From contig VZTG01007654.1 in NCBI GenBank assembly GCA_013397845.1, forward strand, positions 889,749-953,748: DNA of 64,000 bases, written 5' to 3'. The position numbers and the translations under genes were made by a program. A model generated the notes under the pieces. It was not told the DNA's origin. It did no database searches and worked only from the letters and a program-made list of their open reading frames with translations. Below, piece after piece: positions 13,723 to 51,640 of this stretch (position 1 is the first letter of the stretch; each line of letters starts with the position of its first letter). The stretch comes from Melanocharis versteri (Eukaryota; Chordata; Aves; Passeriformes; Melanocharitidae).

Positions 13723-13754
13723 GGCCGCAGCCGGCACGGCGTCCTGCAGCGCAG
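13723..13754 (+). CDS. LIMK2: Possible 3' end of the LIMK2a first coding exon, start lost in gap
   Basis: The exon at 15875 needs an upstream exon ending on the first base of a Gly codon. Immediately after the gap, one frame reads AAAGTASCSA and then G at a CAG|GT junction (13754/13755), which is precisely the right phase. The last two gap bases could complete an ATG with the G at 13723. The donor (GTGCCC) is weak, and the peptide differs from the short human N-terminus (MSALAG), so the real exon may instead lie wholly within the gap. Confidence 0.35.
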
Positions 13755-15874
13755 GTGCCCGCGGGCCCGCCGGTGCCGCTCGCCCCGTGCCCGTTGCCCT
13801 GCTCGAGGTCCCGCGGTGCCCCCGAGGTTCGGCCGGGGCCACTGCGGCTGCTCCTCGCTGGCCGTCTGTGACACATTCCTCCCGTCCTGGGGAGCTCGAC
13901 AGACCTGTTACATGGATTATGTCCGTTTGCTTTTCCTTCGCACTGTTTCCTGCTCTGTTTTGTTCATTTCCGTCGTTTCTCCTGCATACTGAAGCAATTT
14001 CTGTTGGATTGAGGACTGTTCGTTTCCGTTCGTGAGCTAATCAGCCTTCCTGGGTACACTTAAACAGATGTAGCACTACAGCTGAGTGTAGGTGGCTGCT
14101 TGGCGGAGTTCAGAAGCTGATGGGTCAGATTCTGTAAGATGGCTGGGGAGGAATATGTTGCTTTTAGTCAGCTATGGTGTAGTCATTGGTCTTTAAATGT
14201 CTTTAATAGGATCTACAGACTGTTTTGACACGTGTGTCTTGTGCTGGTGACACTGAATGGGAGGGGATGGAGCTGTAGAATATTTGGTTTGCAGGTGTTT
14301 TTGGCCTGCAGCTATTTCAGAAGTTCAGCTGACTTCCAGGACTTGCCCTGCTTGGAGAGGAGAGCGTTGGCTCTGCCTCTGTGCACAGGCACATGTGGCT
14401 TTGCCTTTTATTCCCAAGCCTGTTTGGTGTGCTGAAAAGCCATTTGCTTTGTAGAACAACACGGGCAGGGTCAGGTTTTTCCACGGTTCTCCCAACTTTA
14501 CTCTGCTGTGCAGGTCTGAGCTCAGGTGGGTCCTTGGTGCTCTGGATTAGCAGGAGGGCACAGAGGCAGGTGCTCCAGGTGTGGAGCTGATGCACACTTG
14601 GGAACTGAAGTAGCAACCTACACCACTTGTCGCATTTGAAGGAACCCTTTGAGCCTTACAGTCTGCATGCAGACCTTTCTAGGTACTGCTGGTGACAGTG
14701 GTGCTTGTGGCTGAGCAGCAAATGTTTTTTTCCCTGAAATAGCTATTCATGTAAAAAGTGCAAGATCTTCACCTTGGTTAATTTTAAACATTGTCATTGA
14801 CCTACACAGTGGGGTAAAGGTGCATGGAAGGCTGATGGCTTCTGTTCTGTGTAGCTTCAAGGAACTTAACCATGGTATCAGCTTGCCCAAGCAACTACCA
14901 AGCTGTAGCATTCTTTGGAAAAGGGAAGTCTGTGGTTTGTGGTTTCCCTTCTCTAAGTGCACCTTTTTCTTTAATGCAACCTTACTGCAAGCAAACTGTT
15001 GGGAGCAGTGAGAAACATGTTTGGGATCTGCTCATCTCTGTGACACATTCGTTGTGCCATCCTGGGCTGAACTAAGATTCTTGACTCTTTAATATGCCTG
15101 CACTGCCCTTGGGATTTTGGATAGCATTTATCTGTGTGCCAAATGTTCTTTGTGCACAAGCTTTCATTCTGTTTTCCTAGCTTGCTTGCATCTAAGTAAC
15201 CAGTTCTCTCTGGGGCTTTCTGGCAGTTCTAGCAGAAACTATTATAGCTCTATTATAACTATTATAAGTATTTTCTGAAAGGGCAATAGGCCAGTAGCAT
15301 CACTCCCCCTTCCTAAGTCTGACAGTAGTCTGGTGTTGGCTGTACAGTCTCTATGGGAATATCCATTCAAGGGTGTAATTCCTTCCTGGTAGTCTAGTTG
15401 TTCTCTATTGAATAAAGTTTGCCTTTCCTTTCTTTCAGTTCTGGGAAATCCAGTTAATTATACAAATGAGAGCAAACGTTATGTGCTGAGTCAGTGGTGT
15501 GGGGGAAGCAGTAGTGTGGCTTCCTGGCCTAGCGTGGTTCTCTGTTGGAATTGTTGTACCAGAGCAGTGTTGCCTTCCTGAAATCTCTGCTCTGACAGAG
15601 CTGTAACTGAGCTGTTTTATGTGAAAAGTCATATTTTTTTCTTCTGCAGAATGTGAAGGAGCAGATGTCATGTCTGGAGAAAAAAAATAAGCAAGATGTC
15701 AGAATTTGATTTGGGAGCTCCCACTCTGGGGTTATAGACTGCCAGTAGCTTTCCATGTGGGAAGGCTTTCCTGTCAGTTACTTCATTTAAGGTTGTTCTT
15801 TATGAAGGATGTAACAATCTTTGTTTTTTCTGGTGTAAACTGCTTGCTGTTTGTCGCCTTATTGCTGCACGCAG

Positions 15875-42453
<26,579 letters not shown>

Positions 42454-44345
42454 GCCGCTCGTCCTGCTGCCTGCATCACTTCATCAGAGCTGGGATGAGC
42501 GTCAGGGAGGGAGATGCACTTCAGCCACTTCCAGGGCATTAACGGGGCACCACGCTGTGCATTCGCTGCACTGCCTCTCTCTCCCCACCCAGCCTCCCTC
42601 CTCTTGGATATCCTGATTCACTGTGGATTTCTGGCGTGTTTTAGAAGTAAAAAGGACCGTTTCCTGCCAGCTGCACCTAGGAAAGCCGCTGAACACTATT
42701 CTTCTGGCTTGAGAAATATTTCTCTGGCCTTTTCAGGCTTCTTTACTGTGGTGCCTTAGAACTTGGCTGCAAGCTGTGAAGCCACCCTGGCCTGTCTGCC
42801 AGGGAGGAAATTGCTATAGGAGACTCTCCTGGGTAAGGACCAGCACTTCTGGAACAGCTTCTCCCACTGACTGCCCTGCCCAGAAAGCTGGGGAAATTGG
42901 ACATCCAGCAACATGTCCCACCAGGACAGCACATGTATGTATTTGCATGTGTTTCCCAGAACAACCCACTGAGATTTTGGCCTCTGACACACATCAGAGG
43001 AATGAGTAAAAAGCCCCAGGAATTGGGCAGCTCTCCTGAAATACCTTGTCTCTGGGGAAGCACATATGAATTGTTGTTTTGGTTTTGTGGGCTTTTATTC
43101 CTTCTCTGTCTCTGAATACCTCCAAAAGCCTGCCTAGAAACACTAAGACTGAGCTCTGCTTGCCCCTCCTGATGGCAAATGAGGCAGGCAACAAATGAGC
43201 CACTGGAGCATTTTCAGACCCTGCGCCTGCAGTGAGTTTGCCAGCCCAAAACTTTAACCTAGGTGAAAGTATTGGAACCTGAATGTGTAGTTCTGCACTA
43301 GGCACTGGCTGTGGACATTCCTGAGTGCTTGAGCTCTTGGCCTGTGGACATGAGGTGACAGAAATGGTGGCAGAAGGTGCTTATCAGAAAGCCAAAGGTT
43401 TGAAGTGGCTCAGACCTTGGGCATGGACAATGGCAAAAGGGGACTTGCCCAAGGTTAATTAATGGATGGACTTGTCATAAATAGAAAAGTGCTGGAGAAT
43501 GTCCCATTCTCCCTGGAGTGGCAGCTGGAAAAATAATAATTCAGTTGCCATTACCTCATCCTTTCCTGCAGATCGTGCAAGTTGCTCCCTTTGAAGGTCC
43601 TTCTTGCAGCTGCTGCTGCAGCACCTGAGCTGATTCTCCAAACAGAAATTTTCCTCAGGGTCATTCCCTGCTCTGGGTGGGGGGGGGAAAGGGCTTGGAG
43701 TCATTGGGCGGTGGATAGGGGTGTATTTTCTTCCAGTACTTCTCTTCTTCCTCCCTTGGTGGGAGAAGGAAGGAAGAAAGCTATTACTGCAGTAGCTCAT
43801 GTGATTGGCAGAACTGAACAAAAAGCTGGATCAAGTTCTGCTCGACTCACAAACATCATGGTTTAACTGGATTTTCAGTGTGCTCCTTTTTCCCTCCTCC
43901 TCCCTTCAGCATTGAATGGTGGGGAATGGGTGTTAGTCTTTGCTGTTACTTTGGTTTCCTACCCCTACCCATGAGTTTAAAGTATTATGTAAAATAACAT
44001 GGGACCAGCCATCACCTGACATCAGGTATGCAAGGGGGGTGTTTTTAGTCTGTGTAGTGGTGTTTTAGAAACACTGAGGCATCCCTGTGCTGTGCGTCGG
44101 GCAGGAGCCTCTCACTGGGTCCAGTGGATCCAGGATTGTTAATAGGATTTGCCCTTTCATTCCCCCTCCCAGGCTGGTTTGTGAGGGGACCCCAGAAGGG
44201 AGAGTCCTGGGTGATGTGTGGGTGGGGTTTATGAAATGTGATTTGCACAGCTCCACGTTCTAACTAAATTAAAATGCAGTAACTGTATGCTATTGAGAAC
44301 AAGATTTTGTGGTCTCTGTGTTAAATAAAGCCGGAAGCTGTAACT
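42454..44345 (+). other. LIMK2 3' UTR
   Basis: This is non-coding sequence from the TAG stop to just past the AATAAA at 44324. Frames within it are short and unsupported. A C/G-run stretch is present near 43677-43690. The length, about 1.9 kb, is ordinary for a LIMK2 3' UTR. Confidence 0.75.
44324..44329 (+). terminator. Polyadenylation signal AATAAA of LIMK2
   Basis: A canonical AATAAA lies in 'gttaaataaagccgg', the only canonical hexamer noticed on the plus strand between the LIMK2 stop and this point. Cleavage is expected 10-30 bases downstream. Confidence 0.7.
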
Positions 44346-45110
44346 TTCTCAGGTTTCCATTGTAGTCACAAAATGGCAACATCAAAACTGCCCAGATGAG
44401 GTGCCATGTATGTAGAACACCCTTTTCTGACTCAGTGGATTCTGCCATGGCCACAGAACTGCAGAATCACAGTGCAGTGCTCTGTAGGACTATTTACCTG
44501 GAGTGAGGGAAAGGGAAGTTGTTAAGTTCTGGTCAGTCATTGGTTGGTTTTTAAGGGTGGACAGGAGGCAGCAGATCATGGAGCCTCTCTCCATTTTCCT
44601 TTTCTAATCCAGGGATTAAAATACAGCCTGTTCTTAGAAACCTCTTATCCTGAAATATGTAGTTCAAGGGGCATTCGTTAAGACAACAACTGAACAAAAA
44701 TGCTGGCTCTGTTCGTGCCTCCTGTAACCTGCTGTGATCTATCCCCACTGTACTTCTCAAGGGATGGAGCTGCTGCTGAGCAGCACCAAAGCAGAAATGA
44801 CCCAGGTCAGTGCAGGAAGGGGCTGTAACCAAGAGTGTGTTCCCATGGGCCAGCCTGCTGGGTCACCCACAGCTCACACTCCCACAGCTGCTTTTCAGGA
44901 ACAGTGTCCCAGTCCAGGACCAGCTGCTGGCAGCAGGGAGACAAGCTCCATGCCCCTTGTGAGTGCAGGCACTGCTTGTAGGGATTTACCTTTGGGCCTG
45001 GCAAACTGAAATGGCATCTTCCCTTCTCAATTCAAAGTCTGAAACAAGGCAAAGGATGCTGCTCTGGCAGGAGGAATGCACAGATGAGCCACAGTCCACA
45101 CAGGTCTACA
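44346..45110. other. Tail-to-tail spacer between LIMK2 and PIK3IP1
   Basis: About 760 bases lie between the two predicted 3' ends. No coding signal or repeat was recognised on either strand. Confidence 0.5.
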
Positions 45111-46527
45111 GAGCATTCTTCTTTTAAGCTTTAATACAAGGTAGCACAGTCTGCACCTGCTCATAATGAGGTATTTAAAACATTTTACAAAGAAATGGTA
45201 GTCAAAGGCATTTAAAAATAAAATATTTCCCTTTTCTGAATCAAACGTTAACACTAAAACCCCTGCTGCCAAGTGCTGCTCCCTGTTAGGCCCACAGCTA
45301 TAAAGCAGATGGCTAGAAAACATACTTGAATGGCTTGAATCCCCTGAAGCAGGGACAGATGTTTCCCTGAACTGGCCTTGCCTTGGTGCCATTAGGGAGA
45401 CACTGCAGCAACCTTCCCTTCCAAACCCCCTGAAATGCTAATAAAAGTTGTTACAAAACCTCTCTAATAGGACCAGGCTCTGTAAGTAAGTAGTCTTGCT
45501 GCACAAGCTGAGTGTGTGACAGAGGCTGGGCCAGGAGCCACACCAGAACTTAAGTATCCTACAAAACAGCTGCCCTGTTCTGCCCTTAGAGCCAAAACTG
45601 CTGCACTGTGATCAGGGTGACTTCCACAGCTTGGCCACTCTGTCCAGCACTGGCTCTGCAAGAAGCCATGGGAGTTCAAAAGAGGATGGTACTTACCCTC
45701 AGTGTTTAACCTGCTGTAAGTAACTGAAGGGCAGTTTGTTTTCCTCACTCCACAGCTATCTACCACTGGCCCTTGCTTTCCTGATCTGTGTAAGTGAGCA
45801 GGAGGCACAGACAGACCCCCTGGACACCTACAGCTGTGGCTGTGCATGTAGCACCACAGGGGAATGGAGAAGTGGCCTCAGCCCTGGAAGACCTGGATTT
45901 GTCAAGAGCTTGAGGAGAGCTTTTCCAAACTGGCACTGGGGCTAAACATACTGCTTCTGGCCAAAGACATCCTTCAAATAAGCTCTTCTTTGGAAAAAAA
46001 CTGATCCAGTATCAGGATTCTGGACAGTGCTTCCAGCTCTCAGCCACTAAAGCAAAAAGGCAGGAACTATAATCAGAGTGTAATTATCTAGCTGAGTCTG
46101 ACATGAAGCTCCCCTCAGTCCCTGCAGAGTACTGTTCTCTCCTGAGGTTCCAGGCTGAAACTTAAGTAACAGTGCATACCGTTAAATAGGAAAAGAACAG
46201 AAAAAGAGGAAGCCACGACCACACTCTGGGCTATGGGATCGGTGGCCAGTTGTCAGCCTGGCCCATCATCCCCCCCAGCTCCTTGGCACACCGTGGAGAT
46301 AGGTGGGAGGAAGCAGTAAGGTCCACCACACCAGTCCCCAGCTGATCATGCACTGAATGGTGCCCCTCAAACAGATGATGAATAGCCCATTGTTCTGTTC
46401 CTCTGCATCACCTTCATCTGGCGTTCATCAAAAAGAAAACAAAATAGAAATGAACACACACAACCCCTGCACTCACAGTGGGAAGCTGGAGGCTTTGCTC
46501 AGCCTGTAGCGCTCCTGCCTGAGCTGC
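45110..46527 (-). other. PIK3IP1 3' UTR
   Basis: This minus-strand sequence lies downstream of the PIK3IP1 stop codon (46528-46530). A minus-strand ATTAAA (plus-strand TTTAAT at 45130-45135) is the likeliest polyadenylation signal found, so the UTR would be about 1.4 kb. The boundary is inferred, and a stronger AATAAA on this strand was not seen nearby. Confidence 0.5.
45130..45135 (-). terminator. Candidate polyadenylation signal ATTAAA of PIK3IP1
   Basis: This is the common variant hexamer on the minus strand, about 1.4 kb past the PIK3IP1 stop. It was chosen because no canonical hexamer was noticed on that strand closer to the stop. Confidence 0.4.
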
Positions 46528-49500
46528 TCAGGCACCAGGAGTCCCTGCCTGTCCCATGAGGGGGCCGCTGCCATCCTGCGTGTCCTCCACGGGCGTCTGG
46601 TTGGTGTGCACCACAATGGTGTTCTCATCCACGAGCTCGCACGCAGGGTTGGTGAATGCGGACAGGGGCAGCGTGATGCGCTGCATTTCGCGCTCATAAA
46701 CCTTCTGTTCATGCTTGTCCTTCAGGTCTTTCCCCCTGGATTACAACAGAACCCAAAACATGTACATGGGGTGAGTGCTGCTGCTTGGAGGGAGAGTCTC
46801 AGTAAAGCTGACAGAGTAGAGAAAAAGGGACTCTGCTCTTTAACATAAACAGAGGTTTCAGCTGCGTACAAAGGGCCAGAAATATTCCCTACTGTAAGCA
46901 GAGGACCACAGCTGAGCATCTTTGAAAAACAAGCAGCCAAGTGAAGTCTGTCCCTCCCTCAAACTGGCTTACTGACACTGCTGCTGATAAATGACTGTAA
47001 ATGCAGGCCTCTCCTTCAAAACACAGAGCTGCTGTATGTTTCCTTATCCTTTACAGTCCCACAGCACTGCCTGGTGCAGGCCCAGGGGAGAAGTGAGACA
47101 GTGCAGAGGCCACTGCTGTGGAAAAGAGCTTCTGTAACCTGCTTCATCTGAAACAAATACTGGAGGTGGTGACAGCTTCTGCCTTTTGTTGCAGCAAATT
47201 AAGCTGTCCAGGAAGTATTAAAGCTGACTTCAGAGCTGGCCCTGTCTTCTGTCACTGCAGCTATAACAGAATGCCACAACCAGCTCCTCAAACCTACCTC
47301 AGTCTCCAGCCTGTTGCTAAGGGAAAGAACACCTCTGTAATTTGTGCTGCGGAAGAACTGCCTGGCTTTAAAAATGGATTTGGCATTAATAGCATGTTGT
47401 CTCCAGAAGAGCTATGTATACCAAAAACTAAACCCATTAAAGGTTTCTCCCCACACCTACTACCCAAACCTGCCAGCTTGCACATGCAATTTTGAGATCA
47501 AGGCAAGGAGGGAGACAGTAAACCTGCACTACAGCCCTGCTGTGAGCTCTCTGTGACTGGAGAAGCAAAGCTGCATTTGGACAAAGCCCAGCACTGGTCT
47601 ATTGCTTCCTCCTGCCGAGGATAGGAGAGAGGTGGGACAGGCACCACTTGCTCCTCCTGGGGCTCGTGATCTCAACCAGGCAGAACTGCTGGGGTTTCCT
47701 GTCAGCATTTTGGCTGCTTTTCAAAGCTGCCTACAAGTGTGCAGCAGTGGCTGCCGTTCCTGCCAGCACACAAGACAGCATTCTCTGAAGTGACACCTCA
47801 AATCAGATTCCTCGACAAGTAGCGCTCTGTGTTTTGCCCCTTATGTAACACTCCTCCCTCTGCTTTTTTTCTGTCAGCATTTATTATAAACACTTACATA
47901 AGGACATGTCCCAGCTTGGGAAAGGGCTCCTTCTGCTTGGTTGTGTCAGACTATTGTCAAACAGCCAAAACATAGAACAAACCCTCCCAGAGGAGGGAGC
48001 CTGAGCCTTTGCTTGCTGCAGTGACAATCTCTGCTATTTGTTAATCCTGCCCTCTCTCTTACAACTAAGCAGCTTGCTACTGCCACTACACTCAGACACT
48101 GCTGAGCTACAGAAACATTTCTGTCCAACACAGTGAAGTAGCTGAAAAAATAGTAACTGAAGTGCAAATCAAAACTAACCTTAAAGTATACAGGAGCTTT
48201 GCTAAAATGAACTTTGACCAAAAAAAAAAGTGCTACCTGATAGTCAGCTTCATAGGATACAATGCCTGAGTAGCAAAAAAGTTGCCAATTGCTTTTCTTC
48301 TAAAGATAGACTAGAGAAATCAGGGGAATAGGTGGCCTGCTAGAAGGATTGTTCTTTTTCTGACCAAAAGAAACTTCCTGTGAGGGCACCTGGGATCTGC
48401 TCTTTCCAGTTCTGACAAAATCCAGCTCCCCTGGATACATCTGAAAAAGCCACATCAAGGTGCACACACAAAACCCCAAATATTAAAGAGAGCAAATTGA
48501 AACTTTAAGTGGGACAGAACATCACAATAATGGGGGAAATGGAGAACAGAATTAACTCTTCAGTAGTTCTTTCCTCAGTGTGACAAGCAAACTTGCTCAA
48601 TGTGCCACAACCAAACAAATGTTTCTGCCTCGTTTCCTTGGGATCTGGTTGACTCTGCAGGTGCTCAGATATTCCTGCTCTATATACACCAGCTTTTGAA
48701 CAAAGAACAGCCACTCACCTCTTATAGATGTATCCCAGGACAATGCCAGCCCCGATGGCAATGATTATCACCATCATGATCAGCCCCAGCACATAACCTG
48801 TGAAAAGAGAAAAAAAAGAGCCAAAATTAGAGGCAGCAGATCCAGCTATAATGTTGCTTTCAGAGCCTCAAAACAGGTCTGTTCTGCCAGAATTACAGGA
48901 ATGGATCCATCACAGGATCCTGGGTTTGTACCTAGTGTCCCTAAGTCCTTCTTTTCTTTGGAGTTCATCTGCACTCTCTGACTGATCCCAATGACGGGCT
49001 GCACTGCGGCTGCCTCGCTCCGGGAGGGCAACGTATCAGCTGGTTCAAACACCTGCTCATCCTCCTGGGAAGCACTAACTTCTGCTGTAGGGACTGGGGC
49101 TGTGGTAGCTGTAGCATCTGTTGAGAGGGGAAAAAAAATTATACATACAACATACCAAGCACTTATGAGTACTTCAAAACAACATGTGCCTTGCAAGTGG
49201 GACGGATCTAGACCGGTATCACTGAACTGCCTTCAAAGCACATGGAAAAACACTTGTTCCCCCTTAAGTTGTTGCCAGAAATCCTACCAAAGTAGACAAG
49301 AAATGTACTCCTCCCCCCACTTTCCTTTGACACGAACCTATTTAACTAAGAGTCCAAGGCACCACCACAGATGAGAGAAGTCAGACAGCAGAATAAAACC
49401 CAGGTTCAGGGCATGAGTCCAGAGGATGCACAATGACTTCATTTAGTGTATAGATCAATATACAGGCTGCAGCTTCAATCATGCTGAACAGACATGAACG

Positions 49501-51209
49501 AGATTATGAGAACCTCCATCCCAAATCTCCCAGGAGCCTATTTATCTCTCTTCTGCCTCAATCTTCCTGACACAGGAAAGTCTGACAGGAGACTCCAGCT
49601 GGTGTGAAAACAACCTGGGGATATTCTTCCCCAGCCCCTCCTTGCAGTGGTGTACCAAACTCTGACAGCATGTTGGACAGGCTCAGAGCAGCCCTCAGGC
49701 AGGACAGCCACTGACTAAGGACAAGTTCCCCCTCAGCCAAGGCCCAGACAAAGGCATTCAAGGATACAGGTTCCTTCCCAGCCCTGTTTTTTATCAATGC
49801 TCTTTTTTATCAACAGCATTGAAAGATTTTCAAGATAGCTCCTTCTTTCATGACATAGTTTAAATGGAAGCTGTAGCACTGTAAAAGCTGTGACTGCATA
49901 AAGTAGGTATCTATTACCTGTTCTACACAAACCCCCCTCCTTTTTGGAAATGCTATTTCACAGTATGCATCCACACCTGAAAACTCACTCCACCTGCATC
50001 TCCCCCCACAGCAGGCAATAACCCCATGTGGATTTTCTATCTGCAGCCATTTTGAGTCCCCAGTGAAATGTGAAATGGAAGTACAGAAGAGAGTCAGAGA
50101 CAGGAAATCAGGGTCCTGCACAGTAACTTCACATAGGATCAACCAGGGCAACTGAACTGAAGTGAACTGTTGGACCATGAAAAGGTGCCCACTCTGAGAC
50201 GCAAAAATATCAAACCTATTAAACATGCAAATGGCTGAAAGGTCAGGTAACTCTTCTGATCTTAAAGCTGCAAGAGTGTTTTGAGTAAGGATTTTGGCAG
50301 CAGAACATTTATTTGGCTTCATCTTTAGGGAAAAGCAGGCAAAAAAAGAGCAAACAAAAAAAAGGGAGGGGGTACGTGTGTGGGAAAAGTATTTACATGC
50401 AAGGATAGCAATCTCAAGGGACAGTGGTTTCAGTAAATCTTGCAGAGCTCAGAAAGTAGTAAACAGTTCCAACAACCCCAAGTGGTTACTCTGGTGTCAG
50501 TCAATACTGACACCTCCTCTCCCTGAAACAGGCTTCAGCTACAGTTCTTTTGGCAAATTGTTTCTCACTGTGACTATCCAGAAGGAATCCAGTGTTTCCA
50601 TTTCTTACTGTCTTCCCTTCTAGTTCTCATTTTTTCCACATTCTTCACCTCCACCCTGCACTCAAATTCCCACTGGCAATCCTGTAACAGCAGGAAGCTT
50701 CTTTAGTCAGCGGTAACATGCCCCACAGTAAGAGTCTACCCACACCTCAGCAGTAGATGTCCAGACCTCAGCCTTTTGCAAGACAGCTAGAGAGCCCTAC
50801 AGTGATAAGTGAATTATGGGGGAGTGGGGGCTTTTCACAGGCCTTTACTGGCACTAATGGAAAAGCTCTAGGGGCGGAGCAAGGCATAGCTGGGAGGCAG
50901 ATGTGCACGCACAGGCGGGGGCTGGAAGGGAGCCCCGGGTACGCGGTGTTCCCGAGGGAGGTGCTGGCGTAGCCCAGGGCTGTTTGTGCGCAGGGGGGAC
51001 CCCGCCCTGGTGACAAACCCAGCCCCCAGCGGCAGGGGCAAGGCCGGGGAGGGCAGGAAGAGAGTGGGGCCGGCGGCGGCCGCTCTTACCTGAGCACTGG
51101 GCGATGTCGCAGGATCGCCGCTCGGGGATCCCGGTAGCGCCCTGGATGTAGCACCAGGGCGCGGCGTCGCCGTCCGGGTTCCTGCAGCTGTTGTGGTCCT
51201 CATCGATTG
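46528..51209 (-). CDS. PIK3IP1: PI3K-interacting protein 1 (PIK3IP1), 5' end missing in gap
   Basis: PIK3IP1 is a single-pass plasma-membrane protein with an extracellular kringle and a cytoplasmic tail that binds PI3K and lowers its activity. Four minus-strand exons are visible, in transcript order: 51209-51090, 49117-48932, 48797-48719 and 46735-46528 (stop TGA). Borders are GT-AG and the phases agree, giving 196 residues. The first exon shown has the C-terminal half of the kringle (HNSCRNPDGD, APWCYIQ and two further Cys). The second has an acidic Thr/Pro-rich stalk and the conserved SEAAAVQPVIGISQRV. The third has the membrane segment (YVLGLIMMVIIIAIGAG). The last is cytoplasmic (KDLKDKHEQKVYEREMQRI to GQAGTPGA). 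About 65 residues, the signal peptide and first half of the kringle, are absent compared with the 263-aa human protein and probably lie in the gap at 51296-51410. Confidence 0.95.
46736..48718 (-). other. PIK3IP1 last intron
   Basis: This non-coding interval separates the membrane-segment exon from the cytoplasmic exon. It contains only short frames, and no repeat or RNA gene was recognised. Confidence 0.6.
49118..51089 (-). other. PIK3IP1 intron between kringle and stalk exons
   Basis: The intron is AT-rich at first and becomes GC- and CG-rich from about 50870 as the promoter island begins. A 170-codon open frame lies on the transcribed strand at 49810-50322, but it has no recognisable domain and is probably chance. 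Confidence 0.55.
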
Positions 51210-51640
51210 CTAGGGAGCAGAGGGGCGTCAGCGCGGCCCCGGCCCCCTCCGCTCCCCCAAGAGCCCCCCCACCGCGTCCCCCGGCCCCGGACCCANNNNN
51301 NNNNNNNNNNNNNNNNNNNNNNNNNNNNNNNNNNNNNNNNNNNNNNNNNNNNNNNNNNNNNNNNNNNNNNNNNNNNNNNNNNNNNNNNNNNNNNNNNNNN
51401 NNNNNNNNNNGGTCCTAACGCTGCCGCCGCCCGCCCCCAGGAGGGGAAGGGGCGGCTGCCGCGGGGCAGGGCTCGGGGCAGCCGGGAGCCTGCTGCCGCA
51501 GAGGGTGCTTCGCCCCGGGACCGAGCACGGCGATGGGTACTCGGTGCCGCGGGGCTGTTTGGCTCGAGAGGAACTCCGCGTCCCTGGGCTTGTCTCCTAC
51601 AGTCGCAGCAAAAGTCTTAGACCAGAAGAGGAGACTTTCC
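50870..51640 (-). promoter_or_regulatory. CpG island, PIK3IP1 promoter and first exon region
   Basis: CG-dense sequence surrounds the gap at 51296-51410 and includes the kringle exon at 51090-51209. The transcription start is expected in or just above the gap on the minus strand. Sequence at 51411-51640 read on the minus strand shows no signal peptide, so it is more likely 5' UTR or promoter. Confidence 0.65.
51296..51410. other. Assembly gap (115 N)
   Basis: The run of N lies in the PIK3IP1 CpG island. The missing signal-peptide and first-kringle coding sequence most likely falls here. The stated length may be arbitrary. Confidence 0.99.

Larger units (their letters stand above)
13360..13900 (+). 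promoter_or_regulatory. CpG island, LIMK2a promoter region, interrupted by an assembly gap
   Basis: High GC and CG density flank the N run at 13550-13722. This is the only strong island between RNF185 and the first visible LIMK2 exon at 15875. The latter begins in mid-codon, so a 5' coding exon with promoter must precede it. Placement as the LIMK2a promoter is inference from position and composition. No TATA box is apparent, as usual for CpG-island promoters. Confidence 0.7.

Noticed and set aside
13309..14035. Reading frames of 127-227 codons on both strands across the first gap
   Set aside because: Most of their length is translated N and the flanks are GC-rich sequence that is open in several frames. 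Only the few residues adjoining the donor at 13754 are considered further.
46473..46712. 79-codon alternative frame over the last PIK3IP1 exon
   Set aside because: It is a shadow of the true frame, which reads the conserved cytoplasmic tail ending GQAGTPGA.
49810..50322. 170-codon frame on the transcribed strand of a PIK3IP1 intron
   Set aside because: The Cys- and Phe-rich composition resembles translated non-coding DNA. No domain or splice sites support it, and PIK3IP1 phases are already satisfied without it.
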